The notes: generated by a model from the sequence alone, not told the origin. A DNA stretch of 64,000 bases from Thaumasiovibrio subtropicus (GCF_019703835.1 NZ_AP023054.1:3471580-3535579); one strand, 5' to 3'; counted from the stretch's first letter, positions 1 through 8,930 are shown. A program made the numbers and translations.

Positions 1-2
1 TA

Positions 3-137
3 ACTGCACTCCACCGTGTACCACGCGGTTGGCTAGAGCGCACTCTCACACGTAAACACTGGCACAAGTGTCAATGCAGTGAATGCCGTGGCTTAAGCTA
101 CGCTCACGCAACACGTGATGAGATGCAGGTAGCATAA
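3..137 (+). CDS. possible C-terminal end of a protein entering from the left edge
   Basis: This frame is open from the window edge to a TAA at 135-137 and gives 44 residues. The tail contains a CxCxxC cysteine cluster (residues KCQCSECRG), which looks like a small zinc-binding ribbon, followed by a hydrophilic end. The codons look ordinary for this genome. It would converge on the gene at 246-1460, with a hairpin at 161-200 between them, which is a sensible gene-end arrangement. I do not recognise the protein. With only 44 codons visible this could be a chance open frame. Confidence 0.3.
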   Translation, partial: TALHRVPRGWLERTLTRKHWHKCQCSECRGLSYAHATRDEMQVA

Positions 138-160
138 TGCTTACCATTGCAACACCCTGT

Positions 161-200
161 CTTGCCAAGTGGGATACCAATTAGGCGTCCCCTTGGCAAG
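161..200. other. long hairpin between converging genes
   Basis: CTTGCCAAG at 161-169 is perfectly complementary to CTTGGCAAG at 192-200. The inner arms GGGA (171-174) and TCCC (188-191) plus a CC/GG pair extend the stem to a five-base loop near 179-183. No uridine tract follows on either strand, so it is not a standard intrinsic terminator. It may block read-through or protect 3' ends between the two converging frames. Confidence 0.45.
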
Positions 201-245
201 TACCTTCTCTTACGAAAGCGCCTACGACTCGGCGTGGGAAAGGGA

Positions 246-1460
246 TTACGCTTGACGGTAATCTTGTGACCAACGCAGCGCATCTTCGTACGCGACACTG
301 ACTTGCTTAGGAGAGATAGACAGGGCTTCACAGCAGCGGTCTACTCGCTCCCATTCGGCCAAATCATATGCATCAAGCAGTGAGAGTAAGGTACCTAGCT
401 CACCTTCTTTTGTTAACAAGGCTTTTTGCACGCTATCGGAAAGCGGTAGCAGCTCCACCACCTCTTCAAGCGGCGTATCTAATAGCGAATCGAGCATCGA
501 AAAAAGACCTGACAAGAAAGCTTGATGTGTCAGCTCTTTGCGGCCTCCGGCCTGCGCCAAACTTTCACTCACCTTGGCGCGCAGAATGGACTGCATATAC
601 AGTTCGTTGGGTTTATTGATGGCAGCATGCGCTGTCACGACGAGACTGACAAATTGACGCAACTTATCTTCACCAAGGTAGATCAACGCCTGTTTAAACG
701 ACACGATCTCTTTCACCGTGCGCCCTTGGGTACTGGCATTAACATATCGCAGCAAAAGGTAAGAGAGTGCCAAGTCACTGGTAATCATCTTTTCAACACG
801 ATTGAAATCGACGTTAGAGCGGCATAGCTCCTGCAATATCCGCAGAGTATTGACTTGTGAGCCATCAATACGGCGCTGCTTTAACAGTTCAGGCTTACTA
901 AAATAGTAACCTTGGAAAAAGTGGAAGCCCGCATCAAAACACTGCTGATACTGCTCATGGGTCTCGACTTTCTCAGCAAGGAACTTAATTTTCTTGCCAC
1001 GATTCGCCACCACAAATGCACAAGCCTCTTCAACAGGCATCTGAAACAGATCAAGCTTGACAATATGAACCAGAGGAATAAATTTACGCCAACGCGCGCT
1101 GGGTACAAAGTCATCTAGCGCGATGACATAGCCCATCTTATTTAGCCGGCGTACCGCCTGATACAATCCGTCCGTTGGCTCACAGCTCTCTAATACCTCA
1201 ACCACGATTTGCTCTTTTGGCAGCATGGTCGGCACCAGACTTTCTAGACTCTGTTGAGGGAAGTTGATAAAGCTCCGCCCTGACGACAACGCTTTGTTTT
1301 GACCGCCCGCAAAATAGTTTTCGACAATAAGCCGACATGTCGCCGTGTTGAGCTCGACGTCCGGAAAGCCATTGGCTTCACCGTCACGAAATAGCAGCTC
1401 GTAACCGACGGTTTTTTGTTGACGATTAAAAATTGGCTGTCTTGCCACGTAGGAGTACAT
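246..1460 (-). CDS. EAL-HDOD c-di-GMP phosphodiesterase (CdgJ-like)
   Basis: The protein has 404 residues: an N-terminal EAL domain (about 1-195) and a C-terminal HDOD domain (about 205-390), the layout of YuxH/CdgJ proteins that affect motility and c-di-GMP. The EAL signature reads ELL at 21-23. The other catalytic positions look kept: Asn66 (FINF), Glu88 (EVLE), Asp116-Asp117 (LDDF), Lys135, Glu163 (AEKVE) and Gln in FQGYYF. Active phosphodiesterase is therefore plausible, although many relatives are degenerate. ATG at 1460 is preferred over TTG at 1463 because GAGG lies five bases upstream. It is a single gene, with no partner on the same strand. Confidence 0.85.
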   Translation of the reverse strand: MYSYVARQPIFNRQQKTVGYELLFRDGEANGFPDVELNTATCRLIVENYFAGGQNKALSSGRSFINFPQQSLESLVPTMLPKEQIVVEVLESCEPTDGLYQAVRRLNKMGYVIALDDFVPSARWRKFIPLVHIVKLDLFQMPVEEACAFVVANRGKKIKFLAEKVETHEQYQQCFDAGFHFFQGYYFSKPELLKQRRIDGSQVNTLRILQELCRSNVDFNRVEKMITSDLALSYLLLRYVNASTQGRTVKEIVSFKQALIYLGEDKLRQFVSLVVTAHAAINKPNELYMQSILRAKVSESLAQAGGRKELTHQAFLSGLFSMLDSLLDTPLEEVVELLPLSDSVQKALLTKEGELGTLLSLLDAYDLAEWERVDRCCEALSISPKQVSVAYEDALRWSQDYRQA

Positions 1461-1657
1461 CAATACCTCATTTTACGCCTGACTTAGGAGGAACTGTAGC
1501 ACAGATAATAACCGACAAAGTGTCTGACTAATTATGCAATGTAACAATTTTCCCATACTCAAATAAATAGCTATACTTTTCAAGTGGTTATTTAAATACT
1601 TCATCGGATATGCCCCGCAGGCTATAATCCGTTGTCCTCAGAGCAAGTAAACAAGCC

Positions 1658-2611
1658 ATGAAATCAATGCAACATCGCGAAACCGAATACTCTCAGTTTG
1701 CAACTGACGTCTTGTCACCTTTCTGGCAACAGCGTCGAGAGGGGACGTTTGTCGGTCAACACAATCTTCCGCTCTATTGGGCTGGCTTTCGACAGCCTAA
1801 CCCCCGCGGTGCCGTTGTGATCATCAATGGCCGTGTTGAGTCATGCTGGAAGTATCAAGAGCTTTTCTATGACCTGTTCCAGCAAGGCTACGATGTCTAC
1901 AGTTATGACCACCGCGGCCAAGGTCGATCACCGCGTCTCACCGACAATGCAGACATTGGCTACATTGATCGCTTTGAGTTCTTTGTTGATGATGCCCATA
2001 CCTTTATCGACACCATTGTTCGCGGCCAAGGTTACCGACACATACACCTTGCTGCCCATTCAATGGGTGGCACCATCGCAACACGCCTTCTTGCGCGCAC
2101 TCAACTCAGCAGTGCGGTGTTATGTGCGCCGATGTACGACATCAATCTCTCAACTCTCATGAAGCGTGTAGCAAGACCCCTTCTGTGGGCCAACGACAAA
2201 TGGCATGGCAAGCCGCAATATGCGCCTCGGCAAGGCCACTATGTCAACAAGCCCTTTGAGAACAATCTCCTTACCCACAGCGCAGCAAGATACCAATGGT
2301 TTCGTGCCTTGTACGAGACACATCCAGAACTACGTCTCGGTGGTGCCAGTGGTCGCTGGGTAGCGGAAAGTTTGCGGGCATGCGCCCTGTGTCGCACTCA
2401 ACAAGGCCCGCTATCAACGCCATTACTCATACTACAAGCAGAGCTCGAACAAATTGTCGATAACGCGGCTCAGCAGCTTGTCAGTCGACAACTTGATGCG
2501 AAATTATACACAGTCTCACAATCGAGACATGAAATTTTGTTTGAAAGTGACGAAACACGCAACAAAGCGATAAAGAAAATGATCGATTTCTTCGAAAAAG
2601 CGGAACGTTAA
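1658..2611 (+). CDS. pldB: lysophospholipase L2
   Basis: This 317-residue alpha/beta hydrolase matches PldB, an inner-membrane-associated enzyme that removes the acyl chain from 2-acyl lysophospholipids and transfers acyl groups to phosphatidylglycerol. The nucleophile elbow AHSMGG places Ser135. The likely acid is Asp268 (in IVDN) and the histidine is His291 in SRHEILFE, the PldB hallmark. The segment YSYDHRGQGRS follows strand 4 as expected. yigL lies directly downstream, the same pair found in Escherichia coli. The ribosome-binding site is weak (GAGCAAG), and there is a second ATG four codons in. Confidence 0.9.
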   Translation: MKSMQHRETEYSQFATDVLSPFWQQRREGTFVGQHNLPLYWAGFRQPNPRGAVVIINGRVESCWKYQELFYDLFQQGYDVYSYDHRGQGRSPRLTDNADIGYIDRFEFFVDDAHTFIDTIVRGQGYRHIHLAAHSMGGTIATRLLARTQLSSAVLCAPMYDINLSTLMKRVARPLLWANDKWHGKPQYAPRQGHYVNKPFENNLLTHSAARYQWFRALYETHPELRLGGASGRWVAESLRACALCRTQQGPLSTPLLILQAELEQIVDNAAQQLVSRQLDAKLYTVSQSRHEILFESDETRNKAIKKMIDFFEKAER

Positions 2612-2733
2612 TGCACAACAATTAGCCCTTTTTTCTTCATCACTTAGGCGTATGATGAACCTATCCCGACCCACGCTATTTACCGTGCAAGCCCAAACAG
2701 TCGGCCTTGAGATGTGCGGTATTAAGGAGTCCC

Positions 2734-3546
2734 ATGTATAAAATCATCGCCTCTGATCTCGACGGCACCCTACTGACACCAGAACATGTTATTGCCCCTT
2801 ATTCTCGCGGCGTACTGCAGCAGCTTCATCAACGTGGTGAACACTTTGTCTTCGCGACAGGCCGCCATCATGTCGATGTTGCTCGCATCCGAGAAACCGT
2901 TGGCATTCCTGCTTATATGATTACCTCAAATGGTGCGCGTGTGCATGACGCGGACGATAACTTGGTGTTCGCCGCAGATGTTGATCCTGAGGTTGTTCAT
3001 CAACTGCTTGCTATCTGCAAAGATGATGAGAACATCATCATTCACTTCTACCATGATGAGCAGTGGATGGTCAGCCGCTTGAATGAGGAGCTGAAAAAGT
3101 TCCATAAGGACAGTGGCTTCTCATACAAAATCCTCGACCTTGATGCGCCACCAACCGACAAGATCGTCAAGATCTTCCTCACCTATGACGATCATGAGTA
3201 CTTGGTCGAGTTTGAGAAAAAATTTAATGCCACCTTTGGTGACAATGCCAGCATCGCTTTTTCAACACCATGGTGCTTAGAAGTTATGGGGAAAGGTGTA
3301 TCGAAAGGGGCTGCGCTACAAGCGGTCGCAGAATTGAAAGGTTACACCTTGGCTGATTGCATTGCCTTCGGTGATGGCATGAACGACAAAGAGATGCTGG
3401 AAATGGCGGGCAAAGGCCTCATTATGGGTACAGCACATGATCGCCTAAAAAACGCCCTCCCAGCGCTTGAAATCATCGGTGACAACAAAGAAGAATCGGT
3501 CGCACGCTACCTCGAAACGCACTTGTTTGACATCACCGACCGCTGA
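2734..3546 (+). CDS. yigL: HAD phosphatase YigL (pyridoxal phosphate phosphatase family)
   Basis: This is a Cof-type (class IIB) HAD phosphatase of 270 residues. The nucleophile motif DLDGT is at residues 8-12, TGRHH forms motif II, and GDGMND forms motif IV. The stretch MITSNGARVHD is almost identical to E. coli YigL, which dephosphorylates pyridoxal phosphate and sugar phosphates. The ATG at 2734 follows AAGGAG with good spacing, so an upstream TTG at 2707 is not needed. pldB precedes it on the same strand by 122 bp. The pair is conserved, although a direct metabolic link is not obvious. Confidence 0.9.
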   Translation: MYKIIASDLDGTLLTPEHVIAPYSRGVLQQLHQRGEHFVFATGRHHVDVARIRETVGIPAYMITSNGARVHDADDNLVFAADVDPEVVHQLLAICKDDENIIIHFYHDEQWMVSRLNEELKKFHKDSGFSYKILDLDAPPTDKIVKIFLTYDDHEYLVEFEKKFNATFGDNASIAFSTPWCLEVMGKGVSKGAALQAVAELKGYTLADCIAFGDGMNDKEMLEMAGKGLIMGTAHDRLKNALPALEIIGDNKEESVARYLETHLFDITDR

Positions 3547-3560
3547 TTCTTACAAAACGG

Positions 3561-4025
3561 TTACCCGTCCCCCCTGCCTGTCAGCGACATTATTGTGCTC
3601 CATTCTTGGTCGCTGACGGGCATTACACTCAAACGATTCCCTTTCTTCACCAACGGCATCGCAGCTAACTCTGGCATTGCTTTCATCTTTTGTAGCGACA
3701 AATAGGGCAAGTGGCACACATACTCAATATCTACCATCCACCAGCGTGGGCTCTCTTGTGAAGCTTTCGGATCAAAGTATTCACTGTCTGGGTCAAACTG
3801 GAAATGATCTGGATAAGCATCGGTGACCACTTTTGCAATACCCACCACGCCAACATCTTTGCATGAAGAGTGATAAATCAGCACTTCATCCCCCAGTTTT
3901 ACCTGATCTCTTAGCATGTTACGCGCCTGATAGTTCCTCACCCCTTCCCAACAAGAACGATTTAGATCGCAAAGTGTATCGATGGAAAAGGTATCTGGCT
4001 CGGTTTTAAACAGCCAATAGGCCAT
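3561..4025 (-). CDS. EVE-domain protein (PUA-like, modified-base reader)
   Basis: The 154-residue protein is a single EVE domain. The start AYWLFKTEPDTFS, the central WEGVRNYQARN and GDEVLIYHSS are the classic family blocks. EVE folds are related to YTH and PUA domains and are thought to bind modified nucleotides in DNA or RNA. In bacteria they occur as housekeeping copies or fused to restriction enzymes; no restriction gene is adjacent here. GGAG lies eight bases before the ATG. The gene converges on yigL with 14 bp between them. The specific ligand is unknown. Confidence 0.85.
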   Translation of the reverse strand: MAYWLFKTEPDTFSIDTLCDLNRSCWEGVRNYQARNMLRDQVKLGDEVLIYHSSCKDVGVVGIAKVVTDAYPDHFQFDPDSEYFDPKASQESPRWWMVDIEYVCHLPYLSLQKMKAMPELAAMPLVKKGNRLSVMPVSDQEWSTIMSLTGRGDG

Positions 4026-4109
4026 AATATCACTCCAGTTTCAGTCTTCGTTCATCCACTATACCCCGATTTTTTGCGATGCTCACGGGGCAATAAAAAG
4101 GGGAAATCC

Positions 4110-5642
4110 ATGAGCACAAGAAATACAATGCTGACTGCCTCATTCATTGCAGTCATGCTCTCGGCTTGTAGTCAAACACCAGCACCTATCGCTGAATCAG
4201 CCACGCCCATGCCGCCACAGCCCAAAGCCATCGGCAACCAATACACCAGCCAAGCCTTTATGTTGCGCGGTGAAGTTGTCATTGGTCATGAGAGCTATTA
4301 CATTCAGCCCTGTGGATCCCCGGTACAATATTGGCTACGTCTTCCCGAGTCGATGCGTCAAAGCTTACAAAACAATGGCGGCTTACCTTACTCTCCTTTC
4401 TATGGTGAGCTCATTGGCCATTTGATTCCTTCACCCACAGAGGGTTTCGCATCCGGGCACCCTGCTCAATTTGTAGTGAAACAAGTTAACCAACTCAGCC
4501 TCGAAAGTCCGGGATGTCAAAGAGCTGCCCAGCCGACTCGCGCCTTTGGTACTGAACCTGCTTGGGTTATCGAAGCAAATAATGCGCAGCTCACCCTTGC
4601 CCAACTCGGCTACCCTGATATTGAACTGCCTCTCAACAGCATTGAGCAACACCCAAACCAACGCATCTATCACAGTGACAATCTCAAGCTCACACTCGAT
4701 AAAGGCCTCTGTCGGGATGGCATGAGCGACAACCTTTATGGTTGGCGCGCGTTAGTGACAGAGCCCGGTAAAGGTAACGTGCTCAAAGGTTGTGCCACCC
4801 TTGATGGCTTAGATCCTACACTGCCTTGGGTGGGCACTTATCAAGGCCAAACGACTCAACTCACCACCACCTTGGAGTTAAACAACGACCATACAGCAAC
4901 GACCACATACCAATACCCAACCGATGAGCCAGCGTTGGTTGAAAAAGGCTTTTGGCAGCAACATGACGAGGATAGTGTGCAAGTTATCATGACCTCTCAC
5001 AATGGGCAGCGCTTACTCAGCGAACGGCTCTATCATCGTCAAGGCTATCAACTTTCCACCCAAGAAGAGTATGTCAATAACCAACACTATGCGATCGGAC
5101 AAGGGCTAAAGCTGGATCTGATGATCGGTGACGTCTTCAGCGCAACCGCCACACCGCAACTCGCCGATCTACAAGCTGGCGAAATTGCTTCACGCCGTGA
5201 TACCCACGCCCAAGTCGAAGCGGCGATTCGACGTTATGTGACTGCACATAAAGCGGATCCTAATGGTCTGAAATATCAATGGCTGAAATACGATTTAAAC
5301 CGCGATGGCGAAGACGATTTATTAGTAATGTTGGACTGGTGTAGTGCTGGGGGCTGCACCTTGCTGGTATTTGAAGGTAAAGACGGGAGCTATGCATTTT
5401 CTAGCCGTGTTGCCAACGTTCATCCGCCAATCAGTGTCGGCTATGGTAGCAGCGAAGGCTGGCAAGACTTAATCCTCGCGGTAGGTGGCGGTGGTGCCAA
5501 ACCGGCAAGTCGTGTCCTTCAGTATTCCGGCTTCGGTTACCCCTTTGACCCAGCCCAAGCACCAAAAACCGAGGGCGCGGGTAACGCTATCGCGACCTTG
5601 TTTGTCGATGGTGCCTACCCTCGCAACGGTCACAAGCTTTAA
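4110..5642 (+). CDS. NlpE-like/COG3650-like lipoprotein
   Basis: The product is a 510-residue lipoprotein. A signal peptide ends in a lipobox LSAC with Cys20. Residues 40-130 hold a C-terminal-NlpE-like segment (RGEVVIGHESYYIQPCG). A COG3650-type segment starts at FGTEPAWVIE. The block at GTYQGQTTQLTTTLEL resembles the N-terminal barrel of NlpE but lacks its CxxC. The C-terminal third (DLNRDGEDDLLVMLDWCSAGGC) looks like an integrin-like or FG-GAP segment. The ATG at 4110 has AAAAGGGGA upstream. A role in envelope stress or metal sensing is only an inference. It is divergent from the EVE gene and ends at a clear terminator. Confidence 0.75.
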   Translation: MSTRNTMLTASFIAVMLSACSQTPAPIAESATPMPPQPKAIGNQYTSQAFMLRGEVVIGHESYYIQPCGSPVQYWLRLPESMRQSLQNNGGLPYSPFYGELIGHLIPSPTEGFASGHPAQFVVKQVNQLSLESPGCQRAAQPTRAFGTEPAWVIEANNAQLTLAQLGYPDIELPLNSIEQHPNQRIYHSDNLKLTLDKGLCRDGMSDNLYGWRALVTEPGKGNVLKGCATLDGLDPTLPWVGTYQGQTTQLTTTLELNNDHTATTTYQYPTDEPALVEKGFWQQHDEDSVQVIMTSHNGQRLLSERLYHRQGYQLSTQEEYVNNQHYAIGQGLKLDLMIGDVFSATATPQLADLQAGEIASRRDTHAQVEAAIRRYVTAHKADPNGLKYQWLKYDLNRDGEDDLLVMLDWCSAGGCTLLVFEGKDGSYAFSSRVANVHPPISVGYGSSEGWQDLILAVGGGGAKPASRVLQYSGFGYPFDPAQAPKTEGAGNAIATLFVDGAYPRNGHKL

Positions 5643-5661
5643 CGGCTAAACGTCGGAAATC

Positions 5662-5694
5662 AACAAGCTCTGCGCTATCGTAGGGCTTGTTTTT
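5662..5694 (+). terminator. intrinsic terminator of the lipoprotein gene
   Basis: AACAAGC (5662-5668) pairs with GCTTGTT (5685-5691), followed by a run of T to 5694. It sits 20 bp after the stop codon of the lipoprotein gene. Confidence 0.75.
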
Positions 5695-5744
5695 CCGCCC
5701 CTTCACGCTACCCTAGTCCTTATTTCCCCGCGATCTGACGCCCT

Positions 5745-6341
5745 ATGCCGTGCCCAAACTGCCACTTCCACCATCACTGTCTTTGCGATGCTATTCCACA
5801 GTTGCAAAGCCAACATCAGTTCGTGTTACTGCAGCATCCTCGCGAGCAAGATAAGGCGACCAATACTGGGCAGCTTATTGAGTGGGCGCTAGCAAGCACA
5901 ACCTCGGTGACTTGGTCGCGTGTTGAAACACCCAATCGCTTGATCGCACAATGCCAGCGTGACGATATCTCCCCTTGGCTTTTGTTCCCCGGCGATGATA
6001 ACCACCCCGCCGTAGATGAAGCTCAGTTGGCCCATCAAGATAAACAACATCTTTTCATTATCGTCGATGCTACCTGGCAGGAAGCGCGCAAGATGGTGCG
6101 CCGTAGCCCTTGGTTGGAGGCAATACCGAGACTCGCTATTAATCAAGCGTACCCTTCACGCTATCGCTTGCGACGCAATCAGGCGGCAGGTAATCTCTGC
6201 ACCAGTGAAGTTGCGAGTCGGCTACTCGCAACGTGTGGTGAAGTGCATCAAGCCACGCAGTTAGATCAGTTGCTTGACGATTTTCAGACCCTCTATCAGG
6301 CTGAACAACATCACCTCACTCTACCGCGCTTTAAAACCTAG
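5745..6341 (+). CDS. DTW-domain tRNA-uridine aminocarboxypropyltransferase
   Basis: The 198-residue protein is a DTW-domain enzyme. Such enzymes place the aminocarboxypropyl group of S-adenosylmethionine on a tRNA uridine (acp3U), as TapT/YfiP does in E. coli. An N-terminal zinc-type cluster (CPNCHFHHHCLC) is followed by QHPREQDKATNTG and by the family block DATWQEARKM, with YRLRRNQAAGNLCTSE near the end. It is shorter than E. coli TapT (about 230 residues), mainly at the N terminus, so it may belong to the second DTW subfamily rather than be a strict TapT orthologue. It is monocistronic, and manA converges on it. Confidence 0.82.
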   Translation: MPCPNCHFHHHCLCDAIPQLQSQHQFVLLQHPREQDKATNTGQLIEWALASTTSVTWSRVETPNRLIAQCQRDDISPWLLFPGDDNHPAVDEAQLAHQDKQHLFIIVDATWQEARKMVRRSPWLEAIPRLAINQAYPSRYRLRRNQAAGNLCTSEVASRLLATCGEVHQATQLDQLLDDFQTLYQAEQHHLTLPRFKT

Positions 6342-6372
6342 AAGATGGAATCGCAACACGCAGAAACAACAA

Positions 6373-6390
6373 AGCCGCCCGCAGGCGGCT
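6373..6390 (-). terminator. terminator of manA
   Basis: AGCCGCC (6373-6379) pairs with GGCGGCT (6384-6390) around a CGCA loop. Read on the minus strand, the stem is followed by TTGTTGTTT, which supports termination of manA. It could also slow transcription from the DTW gene. Confidence 0.7.
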
Positions 6391-6408
6391 TGGATCATCG
6401 CAACACTA

Positions 6409-7593
6409 TTAGTTATAAGCGCGTGCGACGCGACCTTTGCTAATCACACGATATTCGCCTGTTGCGGCAGGAATGAATGCAGACTGCCCTTTTTCGAGAA
6501 CCAGTTGCTCTTCACCTGCCTGTAGCGTTACCGACGCATCGATGGCAAACACGATCTCTGCACTCTCCGTACGAAGACGATGCTCGCCTTGATAAACACT
6601 GATTTTAAAGTCGTCTACTGGCACCGGGAAATGCTCAACACCCGCCTCTTTAATCGGTTGAGTCAACAGTGTGTGCAATGGCATTGAGGTAAAACGGGTG
6701 CAATCGACTAGCTCATCAACATCCATATACTTTGGCGTTAACCCAGCACGCAACACGTTATCTGAATTGGCCATAATTTCGAGGCCGGTGCCTTTGATAT
6801 AAGCATGAGGTGTGCAAGCATCAAGGAACATGGCTTCACCCGGCTGCAAAGTCAGGACATTCAACATTAGAGGCGAGAACAGACCAATATCACCGGGATA
6901 TTGCTGTTCTAAGTCAATCAATAAGCCAAACAGTGGCTCGTCACTGTGCGCCTTTGCAAACGCCATCAAACCCGCTACCGCAGCGTGTTTTTGCTCTCCC
7001 TCTAAAGAAAGCATGGCTTTAAAGAACACTTGCAACGCTTGACCATCAGCGCCCGCTTTAAGCGCTGCCACGAGTTCAGCAATTTCCGTGACATCAATAC
7101 GCTCAAAGAGCGCAATCATCTCTTCCAGCTCTCGGAAGCCATTCATGGCTTGATAAGGTGTCAGCGCGTAAACCATCTCAGGTTTATGGTTCGGATCTTT
7201 GTAGTTTCGGTTGCTCGCTTTGAGGTCGATGCCTGCGGCATTTTCTTTTTCAAATCCCACCTCAGCTTGCTGCTTACTCGGGTGCACCTGAATAGAAAGC
7301 GCTTTTTCTGCCGCTAGCACTTTAAACAGGTAAGGCAGTTCACCAAAACGTTTTACCGTCGCATCACCCAGCATCGCTGCAGGTTGTGCGCTAATGAGCT
7401 CTGCAAGAGAAACACGCTTTCCGTCAATATTAAGGTGTGAGCAGCCATTGGGATGGGCCCCCATCCAAATTTCAGCCTGAGGTTGGTTATTAGGATTATC
7501 AATGCCAAACAAAGATTGTACGGAGGTATAACTCCCCCACGCATAATCCTGAATCACATTCTCCATTTTATAAAAAGCTTGGTGTAGGGTCAT
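6409..7593 (-). CDS. manA: mannose-6-phosphate isomerase, class I
   Basis: This 394-residue type I phosphomannose isomerase interconverts fructose 6-phosphate and mannose 6-phosphate in the cytosol. It supplies mannose for GDP-sugars or lets mannose enter glycolysis. Zinc-site blocks are visible: QVHPSKQQA, HKPEMVYAL and TPHAYIKGTGLEIMANSDNV. The N terminus carries the family's QDYAWGS. The start at 7593 gives a nine-residue extension compared with an internal ATG at 7566; neither has a strong ribosome-binding site, so the start is uncertain. No PTS or capsule gene is adjacent, so it is a stand-alone housekeeping gene. Confidence 0.93.
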   Translation of the reverse strand: MTLHQAFYKMENVIQDYAWGSYTSVQSLFGIDNPNNQPQAEIWMGAHPNGCSHLNIDGKRVSLAELISAQPAAMLGDATVKRFGELPYLFKVLAAEKALSIQVHPSKQQAEVGFEKENAAGIDLKASNRNYKDPNHKPEMVYALTPYQAMNGFRELEEMIALFERIDVTEIAELVAALKAGADGQALQVFFKAMLSLEGEQKHAAVAGLMAFAKAHSDEPLFGLLIDLEQQYPGDIGLFSPLMLNVLTLQPGEAMFLDACTPHAYIKGTGLEIMANSDNVLRAGLTPKYMDVDELVDCTRFTSMPLHTLLTQPIKEAGVEHFPVPVDDFKISVYQGEHRLRTESAEIVFAIDASVTLQAGEEQLVLEKGQSAFIPAATGEYRVISKGRVARAYN

Positions 7594-7661
7594 GGTTATG
7601 GTCAGCCTAATAGCAATTAAGAATTCTTAAATGATGCCTAAGGCTAACCAAATGACAGGTT

Positions 7662-7689
7662 AAAAACCAGCACTCTATTGCTGGTTTTT
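7662..7689 (-). terminator. terminator downstream of yhiN
   Basis: AAAAACCAGCA (7662-7672) pairs with TGCTGGTTTTT (7679-7689) around a six-base loop. The symmetric A/T arms make it usable on both strands. On the minus strand it ends the yhiN transcript before manA begins. Confidence 0.75.
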
Positions 7690-7717
7690 CAAACGCGTAA
7701 CGGCATTAAGACAAGCA

Positions 7718-8905
7718 TTAACAATTCATGCCAGCCACATAACCACTGCTCCATGCCCATTGGAAATTGTATCCCCCGAGCCATCCGGAGACATCCATCA
7801 CTTCACCGACAAAATAGAGACCAGAGACTTGCTTTGCTTCCATGGTTTTCGACGACAACTCATCGGTGTCGACCCCTCCCAAGGTCACTTCCGCGGTGCG
7901 ATAACCTTCCGTTCCATTCGGCGCGATCGGCCATTGGTGGAAATAGTCGCCCAACGCGGCCAGTTCTTTGGGATTAAACTGCTTCAACGGCTTATCTTTT
8001 ATATCACCCCGCTCAATCAATGCTTCGACAAAACGTTTAGGCAACAGACGTGATAATGCCGTTTTCAGGCTCTGATTTGGGTGCTTATCACGCATCGCAT
8101 CTAGCACCTCGGGTAAGGACTCGGAGGGGAGAAGGTCAATGGTGACTTTCTGGCCGGGCTGCCAGTAAGAGGACACTTGCAACACGACGGGGCCGGATAA
8201 GCCGCGATGAGTAAACAGGAGGTTCTCACTGAAACTCGTGCCATCTTCGGTTTCAGCACGAACCGGAATCGCAATGCCAGACAGAGGTTCAAAAGCGGCT
8301 TTATCTTCTTTGTGCAGTGTAAATGGCACCAGCCCCGCGCAGGTGGTAACACGCTTCAATCCAAACTGCTCAGCAATCTGATAACCAAAAGGAGTAGCGC
8401 CAAGCTTGGGCATCGATAAGCCCCCAGTGGCGACCACCAGCGATTGACATTCAACCCATTCCGTATTCAGCAATAGACGAAAACCCGTTGAGGTTTTCTC
8501 AATCTCAGCCACTTCGACTTGATACTGTTGCATGATATTGGGCATATCACACTCCTTCAGCAACATAGCCACAATATCTTTTGCAGAATCTAGGCAAAAC
8601 AGTTGCCCATGATCACGCTCTTCATAGGTGATACCATGCTCGGCCACCATGCCGATAAACTCCCACTGGCTGTATTGAGACAGGGCTGACTTTACAAAGT
8701 GGGGGTTCTGGCAAACAAAGTTATTTGCCGTTACGTCATAGTTGGTGAAGTTACACTTTCCGCCACCAGAAATCAGGATCTTACGACCCGGCTTCTTACC
8801 ATGATCTACGACTAACACAGAGCGACCGCGCTTACCCGCTTGCGCGGCACACATCAAACCCGCTGCTCCTGCGCCAATAATAACTACATCAACCTGCTTT
8901 GCCAT
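7718..8905 (-). CDS. yhiN: FAD/NAD(P)-dependent oxidoreductase, HI0933/YhiN family
   Basis: This 395-residue flavoprotein belongs to the HI0933/YhiN family, whose substrate is unknown. The N-terminal dinucleotide-binding motif GAGAAGLMCA is followed by the diagnostic GRKILISGGGKCNFTN. The C-terminal block carries TLGGV, GLYFVGEVMDVSG and GGYNFQWAWSSG, which closes around the flavin. The ATG at 8905 is preceded by GCAGG. In E. coli yhiN lies next to pitA-uspB-uspA. Here uspB and ftnA lie just upstream on the same strand, so the neighbourhood is partly conserved. Co-transcription is unlikely because a terminator precedes it. Confidence 0.85.
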   Translation of the reverse strand: MAKQVDVVIIGAGAAGLMCAAQAGKRGRSVLVVDHGKKPGRKILISGGGKCNFTNYDVTANNFVCQNPHFVKSALSQYSQWEFIGMVAEHGITYEERDHGQLFCLDSAKDIVAMLLKECDMPNIMQQYQVEVAEIEKTSTGFRLLLNTEWVECQSLVVATGGLSMPKLGATPFGYQIAEQFGLKRVTTCAGLVPFTLHKEDKAAFEPLSGIAIPVRAETEDGTSFSENLLFTHRGLSGPVVLQVSSYWQPGQKVTIDLLPSESLPEVLDAMRDKHPNQSLKTALSRLLPKRFVEALIERGDIKDKPLKQFNPKELAALGDYFHQWPIAPNGTEGYRTAEVTLGGVDTDELSSKTMEAKQVSGLYFVGEVMDVSGWLGGYNFQWAWSSGYVAGMNC

Positions 8906-8930
8906 TTACCTGCCCTGCTGAAACCGCACT

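Noticed and set aside
104..331. 75-residue minus-strand frame at the left edge
   Set aside because: It overlaps the end of the EAL-HDOD gene and the hairpin, and has a basic, repeat-free, unlikely sequence.
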